This document shows, one piece after another, positions 1 through 7,724 of a stretch of 28,512 nt of DNA. A program made the translations under genes and the position numbers. The notes under the pieces were generated by a model. That model worked only from the letters and a program-made list of their open reading frames with translations, searched no databases and was not told the DNA's origin. Position 1 is the first letter of the stretch. The number at the start of each line of letters is the position of its first letter. The DNA comes from Opitutaceae bacterium (GTDB lineage: Bacteria > Verrucomicrobiota > Verrucomicrobiia > Opitutales > Opitutaceae): the NCBI GenBank assembly GCA_025352845.1, contig JANXSC010000046.1, positions 1-28,512 of the forward strand. The letters run 5' to 3'.

Positions 1-223
1 GGACGTTGGCCAGCGATGCCGCATCGAAAATCAATCCTTCTTTCGTCAGGGCGCGGCTGGAATCCGCCTCAAAAGCGGCCCAGCGGCGATCAAGTTCGGC
101 GCGATGAGCGAGGGGCGGAGGCAGCGAGTCAGGGGAACGCAGCGAACCGAGGATTTCGTCGGCCAGCGCGAGCCGTTGCGCGTCCGTCAGGCGGTCGAAA
201 TTCGGAATTTCCGTCGCATGCAT
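1..223 (-). CDS. addiction-module component (antitoxin-like), partial at window edge
   Basis: An open frame starts at the ATG whose complement is 221-223 and runs off the left edge without a stop, giving 74 complete codons. The protein has an N-terminal helix-like stretch, LTDAQRLALADEILGSL, followed by AELDRRWAAFEAD and then TKEGLIF. This order, 'L..eR..LAdeil.SL ... eldrR...feaD', resembles the putative addiction module component family (PF09720), small antitoxins of about 70-80 residues. The reading should therefore end just outside the window. In that family a RelE/ParE-like toxin often follows; here it would lie beyond the edge. No Shine-Dalgarno sequence is visible before the ATG. The family call rests on pattern recognition of a short protein, so it is moderate. 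Confidence 0.55.
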   Translation of the reverse strand, partial: MHATEIPNFDRLTDAQRLALADEILGSLRSPDSLPPPLAHRAELDRRWAAFEADSSRALTKEGLIFDAASLANV

Positions 224-348
224 GAAGGAGAGGCTGCTGTGTCACGCGCCGTTGGCAACTTGGTTTTGATGCCCAGTTCTATTTCGCCGGCACTCAGCAC
301 GTCGCCTGCTGACAATGGAAGTGATTGCAGCCATATCGCGGCTGGGTC

Positions 349-353
349 AGGAG
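349..353 (+). promoter_or_regulatory. Shine-Dalgarno site of the first heme dehydrogenase
   Basis: AGGAG lies 9 bases before the ATG at 363 and supports that start. It is one of the few clear ribosome-binding sequences in the window. Confidence 0.6.
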
Positions 354-362
354 TGACTTGCC

Positions 363-3308
363 ATGGTCACCCGCGTCCGTTTCTCACTCTGGTGCTTCAC
401 GCTCTTCGCTTTTGGAATCACGGCTTCGTTCGCCGTCGATCGGCATCCGGCGCTTTCGCCGACGGAGGCGCTGACGCGTTTCCAGATCGAGCCGGGCCTG
501 CGGATCGAACTCGTGGCGGCAGAGCCGCTCGTCGTCAGCCCGGTGGCGTTTGCCTTTGAAAATCCGCGCAAGCTCTACGTCGTCGAGGGCCGCGGCTATC
601 CCGATCCGGTCGAGGGTGACCACACGACGGCGGGGCGGATTGCGCTGCTGGAGGACACCGATGGCGACGGGCGCTTCGACAAGCGCACGGAGTTCGCGAC
701 CGGCCTCGGCTACGTGAACGGCATCATGCTTTGGCGCGGCGGCATGTTCGTCACGGCGGCACCGGACATTTTGTTTTTGCAGGATACCGATGGCGACGGC
801 GTGGCCGACGTGCGGCGCGTGGTGCTGACGGGATTCGACATCACGAAAACCGCGCAAATCCGCACGAGCCATCCCACGCTCGGGCTCGACGGGAAAGTCT
901 ATATCACAAGCGGACTCAACGGCGGCAAAATCACCTCGCCCGCGCACCCGGAGCGTGCCGCAGTGGTGTTCACCGGGCGCGACGGCCGCTTCGATCCCGA
1001 CACGTTTGAATTCGAGAACACGGGCGGGCGCGGGCAGTTCGGGCTCGCTTTCGATGCGTTTGGGCGCCGCTTCGTTTCATCGAACCGTCATCCGGTGCTG
1101 CAAATCATGCTCGAGCCCTGGCAGCTGCGGCGCAACCCGCACCTCGCGTTTAGCGACTCGATGCAGGAAGTCTCGAAGGTCGAAGCCGAGGCCAAGGTTT
1201 TCCCCATCAGCCGCGCCGTGATCACCGCCGAGTATATTCCAAAGCTGATGGCCGCGCCGCACACCGGCACGTTTACCTCGGCGTGCGGGCTCGTGGTGTT
1301 CGACGGCACCGCGCTCACGCCGGCCCATGTGGGCAACGTCTTCATCTGCGAACCCGCACAAAATCTCGTGCAGCGTCAAATTTTCCGGAGCGAAGGTGCG
1401 TCTCTCCGCTCGTCGCTCGCCGAAACGGGAAGGGAATTTCTCGCCTCGACCGACGTGTGGTTCCGGCCCGTCTTCCTCGCGAACGGTCCCGACGGCGCGC
1501 TCTATGTCGCCGACATGTATCGCCGCGAAATCGACCATCCGCGCTATGTGCCGGAGGAATCGCGCGGGCTGCTCGACTTCGAAAGCGGCAAGGATCGCGG
1601 GCGGATATATCGCGTGGTGAAGGATGCGTCGCGCGCGGCAAACTCGGCCGCCCGCGATGTGAGCGCCGCGACTCTTGTCGCTGATCTTGAGTCGCCGGAG
1701 GAGTGGTGGCGCGCGCGGGCGCAACGGCTGCTGCTCGAGCACGGCGAGCGCCCGGCCACCGCGATCGCGGCGCTCGAAAAGATCGTGACGGCGGGAAAAT
1801 TATCCGAGGCGCGCACGAGGGCACTGTGGACCCTGCGTGACTTGCAGGCGCTCACGCCGGCGGTGGTTGCGGCCGCGCTGCGCGACGCCGATGCGCGCGT
1901 GCGCGAACAGGCCGTGCAATTGGCGGGCGAACGCCTTGAGACCGCGCCGGAATTGCTCGCACCGATGATGGCTGCCGCCCGCGACAGCGATGCGCGTGTG
2001 CGCTTCTGCGCTGCGCTCGCCCTTGGCTCGATCGCCGATGCCGTCGCCGTGCCCGCCCTCGCCGAAATAGCCATCCGCGACGGCGGAGATCGGTGGACGC
2101 GCGCGGCGGTGCTGAGCGGAGTCGGCGCGCGGATGAGCGAATTTCTCGCGGCGCTGCAAACCAGGCGCGCCGAAAATCCGGCGAACTTTGCCGTCGTGAT
2201 GGAACATCTCGGCCGTGTGTTCGGTGCGGGTGCGACTCCCGAGGCGTGCCGCGATTTTCTCCGTCCGCTGCTCGTTGGCGAGGGCGACTTGGCGTGGCGG
2301 ATGTCGGCCGTGCTCGGTCTGGCGGATGGCTTGCGTGGTCGTGTGGCGACGAAGGCCACGGGCGAAAAACCGACGCTGGCGAACTTGTTGCGAGGTGAGG
2401 AGGCCGCGTCGTTGCAATCGTTGTATCGCACCGCCGCCGCGCGCGCGAACGATCCGCAGGCATCTACGGCCGAGCGACTCAGCGCCCTCGCGCTTCTTGG
2501 CTACAGTGATTTCGTGACCGTGGCACCCGTGGTCACGCAGACACTCGGCAGCCTCCAACCGCCCGAACTACAGTTGGCGGCTGTGCGCACACTCGAACGC
2601 ATCGGCGATCCGCGTGGAGGCGCACTGCTGATCGCGCAGGAGAACTGGTCGCGCTACACGCCGCAGATTCGCGAGGCGGTGGTCGCAACTCTTAGTGCGC
2701 GACCGGCGCTGATCGCGTCCCTGTTCGGCGCGATCAAGGCGGGGGTGATTGCGCCGGCGGAGATTTCCTCGAATCGCCGCACGCAATTGCTGAAACACGC
2801 CGAAGCCACCGTGCGCACCGAGGCCGAGGCGTTGTTCAAATCGATCGAGAGTGGCGACCGAATGGACGTTTACCGCGCGCATCGCGCCGTGATTGCGGCG
2901 GGTGGCGACATCGCGCTCGGACGCGCGGCGTTTCAACGCGTGTGCTCAGCGTGTCACACGCATCGCGGTGTCGGCGGCAAAGTCGGTCCCGATCTCACCG
3001 GGCTGCGCAATCAGCCGGCGGACGCGATTCTGCTCCATATTCTCGTGCCCAACTACGAGGTCGCGCCGAACTACCAGACGTTGACCGTGGTCACGCAGGA
3101 CGGCCGCACACTGACGGGTTGGCTCGCCGGCGAGAGTGACAGCAGCGTGACGCTGCGCACGGCGTTCGGCACGGAAGAGACGGTCCTGCGCAAGAGCATG
3201 ACTTCGCTCACCGCGTCGGGCCTCTCGCTGATGCCCGACGGTTTGGAGCAGGCGATGACCAAGCCGGAGTTGGCCGGCTTGATCGCGTTTCTGAAAAGCG
3301 AAGACTGA
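363..3308 (+). CDS. PVC-type heme-binding dehydrogenase (beta-propeller + HEAT + CXXCH domain)
   Basis: This 981-residue exported protein starts with a hydrophobic signal peptide (about residues 1-24). Residues about 40-425 resemble the 'putative membrane-bound dehydrogenase' domain of Pirellula/Verrucomicrobium (TIGR02604), a sugar-dehydrogenase-like beta-propeller. It carries two aspartate-rich loops, EDTDGDGRFDKR and QDTDGDGVADVRR, that look calcium-binding. Residues about 440-800 are alanine/leucine-rich helical repeats of HEAT type. The C-terminus is a TIGR02603-like heme domain with C861-S-A-C864-H865 and a likely distal methionine at SLMPDG (M957). The predicted role is oxidation of an extracytoplasmic substrate with electrons passed to the c-type heme; the substrate is unknown for the family. 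It stands alone on the plus strand, with a good ribosome-binding site and a palindromic repeat just after the stop. Family assignment is firm; function is inferred. Confidence 0.88.
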   Translation: MVTRVRFSLWCFTLFAFGITASFAVDRHPALSPTEALTRFQIEPGLRIELVAAEPLVVSPVAFAFENPRKLYVVEGRGYPDPVEGDHTTAGRIALLEDTDGDGRFDKRTEFATGLGYVNGIMLWRGGMFVTAAPDILFLQDTDGDGVADVRRVVLTGFDITKTAQIRTSHPTLGLDGKVYITSGLNGGKITSPAHPERAAVVFTGRDGRFDPDTFEFENTGGRGQFGLAFDAFGRRFVSSNRHPVLQIMLEPWQLRRNPHLAFSDSMQEVSKVEAEAKVFPISRAVITAEYIPKLMAAPHTGTFTSACGLVVFDGTALTPAHVGNVFICEPAQNLVQRQIFRSEGASLRSSLAETGREFLASTDVWFRPVFLANGPDGALYVADMYRREIDHPRYVPEESRGLLDFESGKDRGRIYRVVKDASRAANSAARDVSAATLVADLESPEEWWRARAQRLLLEHGERPATAIAALEKIVTAGKLSEARTRALWTLRDLQALTPAVVAAALRDADARVREQAVQLAGERLETAPELLAPMMAAARDSDARVRFCAALALGSIADAVAVPALAEIAIRDGGDRWTRAAVLSGVGARMSEFLAALQTRRAENPANFAVVMEHLGRVFGAGATPEACRDFLRPLLVGEGDLAWRMSAVLGLADGLRGRVATKATGEKPTLANLLRGEEAASLQSLYRTAAARANDPQASTAERLSALALLGYSDFVTVAPVVTQTLGSLQPPELQLAAVRTLERIGDPRGGALLIAQENWSRYTPQIREAVVATLSARPALIASLFGAIKAGVIAPAEISSNRRTQLLKHAEATVRTEAEALFKSIESGDRMDVYRAHRAVIAAGGDIALGRAAFQRVCSACHTHRGVGGKVGPDLTGLRNQPADAILLHILVPNYEVAPNYQTLTVVTQDGRTLTGWLAGESDSSVTLRTAFGTEETVLRKSMTSLTASGLSLMPDGLEQAMTKPELAGLIAFLKSED

Positions 3309-3338
3309 GCGTCGCCGTAGAACCTATCCGAATAACCC

Positions 3339-3407
3339 GTAGCCGAAGTCGTGAGACTTTGGCCGCAATCGTCTTCGCACGGGCCAAAGTCTCCCGACTT
3401 CGGCTAC
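3339..3407. repeat. REP-like inverted repeat between convergent genes
   Basis: Two 26-base arms (3339-3364 and 3382-3407) are inverted copies with one mismatch, separated by 17 bases. The outer ends are GTAG and CTAC. It lies between the convergent ends of the heme dehydrogenase and the sugar kinase, so a transcript from either side could fold it into a long hairpin and it may act as a terminator. There is no T-run, so it is better described as a dispersed REP/BIME-type element. The GTAG signature is known for REPs mobilised by RAYT transposases; none is present in this window. Confidence 0.75.
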
Positions 3408-3444
3408 CCGGCGGCCAGCATGCGGGATTTTTTCGGGTTGGCTC

Positions 3445-4539
3445 TCAGCGGACGACGCGGGCGCCGCCGCCGGCGATCGCCTTTTCGACTTCCTTGCGCG
3501 TGGCCATCGAGGTGTCGCCGGGCGTAGTCGAGGCGAGCGCGCCGTGGGCCGCACCGTAGTCGACGGCTTTCTGCGCATCGTTGAACTGGAGAAAACCGAA
3601 CTGCAGGCCGCTCGCGAACGAATCGCCGCCGCCGACGCGGTCGAGGATCTCGAGGCGGGGATACTGCCGGCTTTCGTGGAATTTACCGGCGTGCCAGAGG
3701 ATCGCGGACCAGTCGTTGACCGTGGCGGTGTGGACATGGCGCAGCGTGGTCGCGGCGACCTTGAAGTTTTTGAACTCCGTCACTGCCGTCTCGATCATGG
3801 CTTTGAAAGCGTCGGTCTCGATGTGCTTGAGATCCTCGGCGCCCTTGACGGCGAAACCGAGCGAGGCGGTGAAGTCCTCTTCGTTGCCGATCATCACATC
3901 GACATACTTCGCGATCTCGCGGTTGACCTCCTGCGCTTTTTTCAAGCCGCCGATAGTTTTCCAGAGCGACGGACGGTAGTTCAAATCGTAGCTGACGATC
4001 GTGCCGTGTTTGTTGGCGGCCTTCACGGCCTCGACGGTGATTTCCGCAGTGGAGGCCGACAGGGCGGCGAAGATCCCGCCGGTATGAAACCAGCGCACGC
4101 CGAGCTTGCCGAAAATATGATCCCAATCGATGTCGCCGGGCTTGAGCTGCGAGGCGGCGGTGTTGCCGCGGTCGGGGTTGCCGACGGCGCCGCGGATGCC
4201 GAAGCCGCGCTCCGTGAAGTTGAGACCGTTGCGGACCGTGCGGCCGATGCCGTCATCTTCACGCCACTGGATGAAGTCGGTTGCGACGCCGCCCTGCATG
4301 ATGAAATCCTCGACGAGGTGGCCGACCTCATTGTCGACGAAGGCGGTGACGACGGCGGTCTTCAGCCCGAAGGCCTTGCGCAGACCGCGCGACGTGTTGT
4401 ATTCGCCGCCGCCCTCCCAGACCTTGAATTCCCGCGCGGTGCGGATGCGGCCCTCGCCGGGATCGAGGCGAAGCATGACTTCGCCGAGGGAGATTTGGTC
4501 AAAGGCGCAGGAGGACGCGGGTTTGATGGTGAGGCTCAT
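3445..4539 (-). CDS. PfkB-family sugar kinase, 2-keto-3-deoxygluconate kinase type
   Basis: This 364-residue cytoplasmic protein is a ribokinase/PfkB-fold kinase. The N-terminus has a sugar-binding segment with G43-G-G-E-Y-N. The C-terminal signature 2 is DRVGGGDSFASG at 300-311, where D306 is the expected catalytic base. The length and the 'GEVMLRLDP' opening match 2-dehydro-3-deoxygluconokinase-like members, which phosphorylate KDG in uronate breakdown (alginate, pectin). Substrate specificity in PfkB proteins cannot be fixed by eye, so other keto-sugars remain possible. No KDPG aldolase is adjacent; the gene is monocistronic between two repeat-bearing spacers. The ATG at 4539 has no Shine-Dalgarno sequence but leaves the expected N-terminal length. 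Confidence 0.82.
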   Translation of the reverse strand: MSLTIKPASSCAFDQISLGEVMLRLDPGEGRIRTAREFKVWEGGGEYNTSRGLRKAFGLKTAVVTAFVDNEVGHLVEDFIMQGGVATDFIQWREDDGIGRTVRNGLNFTERGFGIRGAVGNPDRGNTAASQLKPGDIDWDHIFGKLGVRWFHTGGIFAALSASTAEITVEAVKAANKHGTIVSYDLNYRPSLWKTIGGLKKAQEVNREIAKYVDVMIGNEEDFTASLGFAVKGAEDLKHIETDAFKAMIETAVTEFKNFKVAATTLRHVHTATVNDWSAILWHAGKFHESRQYPRLEILDRVGGGDSFASGLQFGFLQFNDAQKAVDYGAAHGALASTTPGDTSMATRKEVEKAIAGGGARVVR

Positions 4540-4659
4540 GGGAGGAAGAGGTTGAGGGTTGAAAGGTAAAAGTTGAAAGACGCGCCGGACGGACGGTCAA
4601 CTGCCGACTCGGGCATATTACTTAGGATGACTCAAAGAAGAGATCGAGCCTCTGCCGTG

Positions 4660-4716
4660 GGGCAGGTCTTCGACCTGCCCTTATCGCCCTGAAGGCGGGT
4701 CAGAGACCCGCCCTAC
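4660..4716. repeat. REP-like double hairpin ending in CTAC
   Basis: Two perfect hairpins lie in tandem. The first has 9-base arms at 4660-4668 and 4672-4680 with loop TTC. The second has 8-base arms at 4694-4701 and 4705-4712 with loop AGA. CTAC follows at 4713-4716, so read on the minus strand the cassette begins GTAG plus hairpin, the layout of REP elements. Confidence 0.75.
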
Positions 4717-4794
4717 TTTCAAACCCGCGCCGTCACATCTTTGGGTAAGTCTCAATAATTTCACCGCTCAGATTCCCGATTTCGATTTGTTCGT

Positions 4795-4848
4795 GTAGAC
4801 AGCCCGCTTGCGGGCGTGGTTTGGGCGCGCGCAAGTGCGCTGGCCTAC
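4795..4848. repeat. BIME-like pair of inverted REPs
   Basis: GTAG at 4795-4798 precedes a hairpin with 6-base arms (4802-4807 and 4810-4815, loop TT). A second hairpin with 5-base arms follows (4829-4833 and 4836-4840, loop AG), then CTAC at 4845-4848. Two head-out REP units facing each other are the classic BIME arrangement. The cassette ends only 17 bases past the sufS stop codon, so it may also stabilise or end the suf transcript. Confidence 0.7.
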
Positions 4849-4865
4849 GAAGCATTCGTCCGCGC

Positions 4866-6104
4866 TCAGCTTCCGCCGAAAAATTTCACGATCCGGCGTA
4901 AACTCGCGACGAGTAGATCAATTTCTTCCTCGGTATTGTAGAGGTAGAAACTCGCGCGCGTGGTGCCGGTGAGACCGAGTTTACGCATGAGCGGCTGGTT
5001 GCAGTGGTGGCCGCCGCGGAGGGCGATGCCGTCTTCGTCGGCGAAGGTCACGACGTCGTGCGCATGCACGTCCGCAAAGGCGAAACTCACGAGCCCGCTG
5101 CGTTCGCCGCCAGCGCGCGGGCCGATGATGCGGATGTCGGGGATGGCAGAGAGCTTCTCGCGCGCCAGCGCCGCTAGGTGGCGATCGTGTTGCGCGATTT
5201 GGTCTCGGCCGAGGGCGTCGAGGTAATCGCAGGCGGCGCCGAGCGCGATGGCATCGGCGATGTTGGGCGTGCCGGCCTCGAAGCGTTCGGGCGAGGGTTT
5301 CCATTTCGCTTCCTCGTAGGTGACGCTCACGACCATGCCGCCGCCAGTCTCATCGGGTGCGAGCGCGTCGAGCAGGGCGCGGCGGCCGTAGAGCACGCCG
5401 ATGCCGGTGGGCCCGCACATTTTGTGGCCGGAGAACGCCACGAAGTCCGCGCCGAGCGCGCGCACGTCGAACGGACCGTGGCCGATGGATTGCGCGCCGT
5501 CGATCACACTCACGGCGCCCACGGCGCGCGCGCGGCGGCAGAGTTCGGCGGCGGGATTGATCGTGCCGAGGGTGTTGGAGATGTGCGTGAACGCGAAGAC
5601 CTTCACATGCGGCGTGAGGAGCGTGTCGAGCGCCGCGAGGTCAAGGCCGCCCTCGGCGTCGGCACCGAGCACGGGCACGTAGCGGAGCGTCGCGCCGCTG
5701 GCCTTGGCGGCCTGCTGCCACGGCACGAGGTTGGAGTGGTGCTCCATCTCGGTGCACAGGATCACGTCGCCGGGCTTGAGCGTGGCGGCGTAGCTGCGGG
5801 CGACGAGGTTGATGCCCTCGGTCGTGCCGCGCGTGAAAATGATTTCGGCCGGATCGGCGGCGTTGATGAACTTGGCGACGCGCGTGCGTGCGCCTTCGTA
5901 GGCATCGGTCGCGCGCATCGAGAGCGCGTGGAGCCCGCGGTGGACGTTGCTGTTGTCGCGCTCGTAGTAGTGCACCAGCGCATCGATCACAGTGCGCGGT
6001 TTCTGCGCGGTCGCGGCGCTGTCGAGATAGACGAGCGGCTTGCCATGCACCTGTTGATGCAAAATGGGAAAGTCGGCGCGGACGTTTTTCCAAGGGAGGC
6101 TCAT
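4866..6104 (-). CDS. sufS: cysteine desulfurase SufS
   Basis: This 412-residue PLP enzyme takes sulfur from L-cysteine as an enzyme persulfide for Fe-S cluster assembly in the cytoplasm. The fold-type I landmarks are in order: the PLP-stacking region TEMEHHSNLVPWQ (118-130), D202 in IDGAQ for the pyridine nitrogen, PLP lysine K228 in SGHKMCGP, and the persulfide cysteine C368 in RGGHHCNQPLM. The short active-site loop around C368 is typical of group II (SufS) enzymes. It lies 95 bases downstream of sufU on the same strand, and SufS-SufU pairs are a known functional unit. No sufBCD genes occur in this window. The start ATG gives the standard MSLPWKNVRADFP-type N-terminus. Confidence 0.95.
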   Translation of the reverse strand: MSLPWKNVRADFPILHQQVHGKPLVYLDSAATAQKPRTVIDALVHYYERDNSNVHRGLHALSMRATDAYEGARTRVAKFINAADPAEIIFTRGTTEGINLVARSYAATLKPGDVILCTEMEHHSNLVPWQQAAKASGATLRYVPVLGADAEGGLDLAALDTLLTPHVKVFAFTHISNTLGTINPAAELCRRARAVGAVSVIDGAQSIGHGPFDVRALGADFVAFSGHKMCGPTGIGVLYGRRALLDALAPDETGGGMVVSVTYEEAKWKPSPERFEAGTPNIADAIALGAACDYLDALGRDQIAQHDRHLAALAREKLSAIPDIRIIGPRAGGERSGLVSFAFADVHAHDVVTFADEDGIALRGGHHCNQPLMRKLGLTGTTRASFYLYNTEEEIDLLVASLRRIVKFFGGS

Positions 6105-6142
6105 CGAAATTTGTTTTTGAAAACGAAGGAAGACGGAAGCCA

Positions 6143-6164
6143 GGAAATCAGGAAACAGATTTCC
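6143..6164. repeat. small inverted repeat in the sufU-sufS spacer
   Basis: Seven-base arms (6143-6149 and 6158-6164) with an 8-base loop lie in the 95-base gap between sufU and sufS. The stem is AT-rich and weak. It could be an RNA-processing or attenuation element, or chance. Confidence 0.3.
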
Positions 6165-6199
6165 GGATTTATGGCTTTCTGGTTTTTGGATCCCTCATT

Positions 6200-6673
6200 T
6201 CAGTCGGTGTGCTTTTCGGTCGTCGCCGGTGTGGCTTCGCCGTGGAGGGCGTTGAGCGTGGCGTGCCAGCCGAGGGTGGCGCATTTGATTCGCGCCGGGA
6301 AGGAATGCACGCCGGCGAAGGCCGCGAGATCGCTGATCTCCTCGGGCGTTTCACCCGTCGTCACGATGTGGTGGAAATTTTGAAACATCGCCTCGACCTC
6401 GGGCGCGGTCTTGCCCTTCACCTGCGTGGTCATGAGTGAGGCACTGGCCTGCGAGATGGCGCAGCCCGAGCCGTCGAAGGAAATCTCCGCGATGCGTTCG
6501 GGCTGCCCCGGGGCGCCGGCGTCGAGCCGCAGGTAAACACTGCACTGGTCGCCGCAGCTTGGGTTGTCGCCGTGGGCGACGCGGTTGGCCGTGGGCAGCT
6601 TGCCGCGATTGCGCGGGCGCTTGTTGTGGTCGAGGATGACCTGCTGGTAGAGATCGCTGAGATCGGCGGACAT
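6200..6673 (-). CDS. sufU: Fe-S assembly sulfurtransferase SufU
   Basis: This 157-residue protein is of the NifU/IscU-like SufU type. It accepts persulfide sulfur from SufS through a zinc site and passes it to the SUF scaffold. The ligands are all visible: C40 and D42 in NPSCGDQC, C71 in GSGCAISQAS and C131 in RIKCATLGW. The insertion between the second and third cysteine regions is typical of SufU rather than IscU. The frame opens further upstream at 6709, but MSADLSDLYQQVILDH at 6673 matches the usual N-terminus and is preferred. It is first in a two-gene unit with sufS. The promoter should lie in the 140-base divergent spacer shared with the methyltransferase. Confidence 0.93.
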   Translation of the reverse strand: MSADLSDLYQQVILDHNKRPRNRGKLPTANRVAHGDNPSCGDQCSVYLRLDAGAPGQPERIAEISFDGSGCAISQASASLMTTQVKGKTAPEVEAMFQNFHHIVTTGETPEEISDLAAFAGVHSFPARIKCATLGWHATLNALHGEATPATTEKHTD

Positions 6674-6813
6674 GGGGAGCGACGGTAGCGCAAACCCGCC
6701 GGCACGCAAAGCCGCGATTTCGATTTGTGGGTCAGCGGGGGCGAAATGCGGCCGGCACGCGCGCGGCTTCGGCGATTGCGGCGCGGCGGCCGGCCCACAG
6801 AGTCGCCCCGCGC

Positions 6814-7605
6814 ATGAATCACCGCACCGTGGGAGAATTTTGGAATAAGAACGCCGAGGCGTGGACGAAACTCGCGCGCGCGGGTTACGACGTTTACCGT
6901 GACCACCTCAACACGCCGGCGTTTTTGGAGTTGTTGCCGTCCGTGAACGGGCTCGTCGGCCTCGATCTCGGGTGCGGCGAAGGGCACAACACGCGGCTCG
7001 TGGCCAAACGCGGCGCGACGATGACGGCCATCGACATCGCGGCAACCTTCATCCGCCACGCGCAGGCCGAGGAGACGCGCACACCGCTCGGCATCACGTA
7101 TCGCGAGGCGAGCGCGGTGGAGCTGCCGTTTGCCGACGCGTCGTTTGATTTCGCGACCGCCTTCATGAGCCTGATGGACATCCCCGAGATCGAGCAGGTG
7201 CTGGCCGAGGCGTTTCGCGTGCTGCGGCCGGGCGGGTTTCTGCAATTTTCGATGACGCATCCGTGTTTCAACCCGCCGCACCGGCGCAATTGTCGCGACG
7301 AAGAACGCGTGACCTACGCGATCGAAGTAGGGGACTATTTTGTCGATGCGCGCGGCCGTGTGGACGAATGGATTTTCGGCAATGCGCCGGAGTCGCTGCG
7401 GCGCGGGCTGCCGATGTTTAAGGTGCCGCGCTTCCACCGGCCGATCAGCGAGTGGCTGAATTTGCTGATGGGAGCCGGCTTCACGTTGGAGCGCTTCGCC
7501 GAACCGTGTCCCTCCGCGGCCACGGTGCGCGCGCACCCGCTGCTCCAAGACGCGGCGGTGGCCGCCTACTTCCTCCACATCCGCGTGAGGAAGCTGGCAG
7601 GCTGA
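6814..7605 (+). CDS. class I SAM-dependent methyltransferase
   Basis: This 263-residue cytoplasmic protein has a Rossmann-type methyltransferase core. Motif I is GLDLGCGEG with D51 and the glycine loop at 53-57; the acidic residue of motif II is in AIDIA; the post-motif segment is LPFADASFDFATAF; and LRPGGFLQFS forms the later strand. This places it in the Methyltransf_11/UbiE-like group, whose substrates range from quinones to small metabolites and cannot be told from sequence. The frame is open upstream to 6727, but MNHRTVGEFWNKNAEAW is the usual start of such proteins (an 'FW...A..W' opening), so 6814 is chosen. It is divergent from sufU and convergent with the sulfatase that follows. Confidence 0.85.
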   Translation: MNHRTVGEFWNKNAEAWTKLARAGYDVYRDHLNTPAFLELLPSVNGLVGLDLGCGEGHNTRLVAKRGATMTAIDIAATFIRHAQAEETRTPLGITYREASAVELPFADASFDFATAFMSLMDIPEIEQVLAEAFRVLRPGGFLQFSMTHPCFNPPHRRNCRDEERVTYAIEVGDYFVDARGRVDEWIFGNAPESLRRGLPMFKVPRFHRPISEWLNLLMGAGFTLERFAEPCPSAATVRAHPLLQDAAVAAYFLHIRVRKLAG

Positions 7606-7724
7606 TCGCGCCGGCTCCGCTCGCAGCAGATCGTTTTGGCGGCTGCGTGGGCGCGCGGCAGGCGATGCTTACCGGCGGTGGGTCACGCGAGTTTCAGCCT
7701 GCCCGTATATTTCACCGGGCGCGG

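Larger units (their letters stand above)
4540..4865. other. intergenic region with two palindromic cassettes
   Basis: This 326-base spacer lies between the kinase start and the sufS stop, both on the minus strand. No credible reading frame is seen in it. It holds the two GTAG/CTAC-associated palindromic cassettes listed separately (4660-4716 and 4795-4848) and must also hold the kinase promoter, probably within 4540-4650, although no convincing -35/-10 pair could be picked. Confidence 0.6.

Noticed and set aside
3544..4569. 341-residue plus-strand open frame opposite the sugar kinase
   Set aside because: It is antisense to a kinase with intact motifs; its composition (Val/Asp/Glu/Gly runs) is what GC-rich third positions give on the opposite strand, and it has no recognisable domain.
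3339..4848. CRISPR array
   Set aside because: The palindromic cassettes differ from each other, are not regularly spaced and have no spacer-repeat pattern or cas genes nearby.
5178..6383. 401-residue plus-strand open frame over sufS
   Set aside because: It is a shadow of sufS in a GC-rich genome, with no motifs, and it crosses the sufU-sufS boundary.
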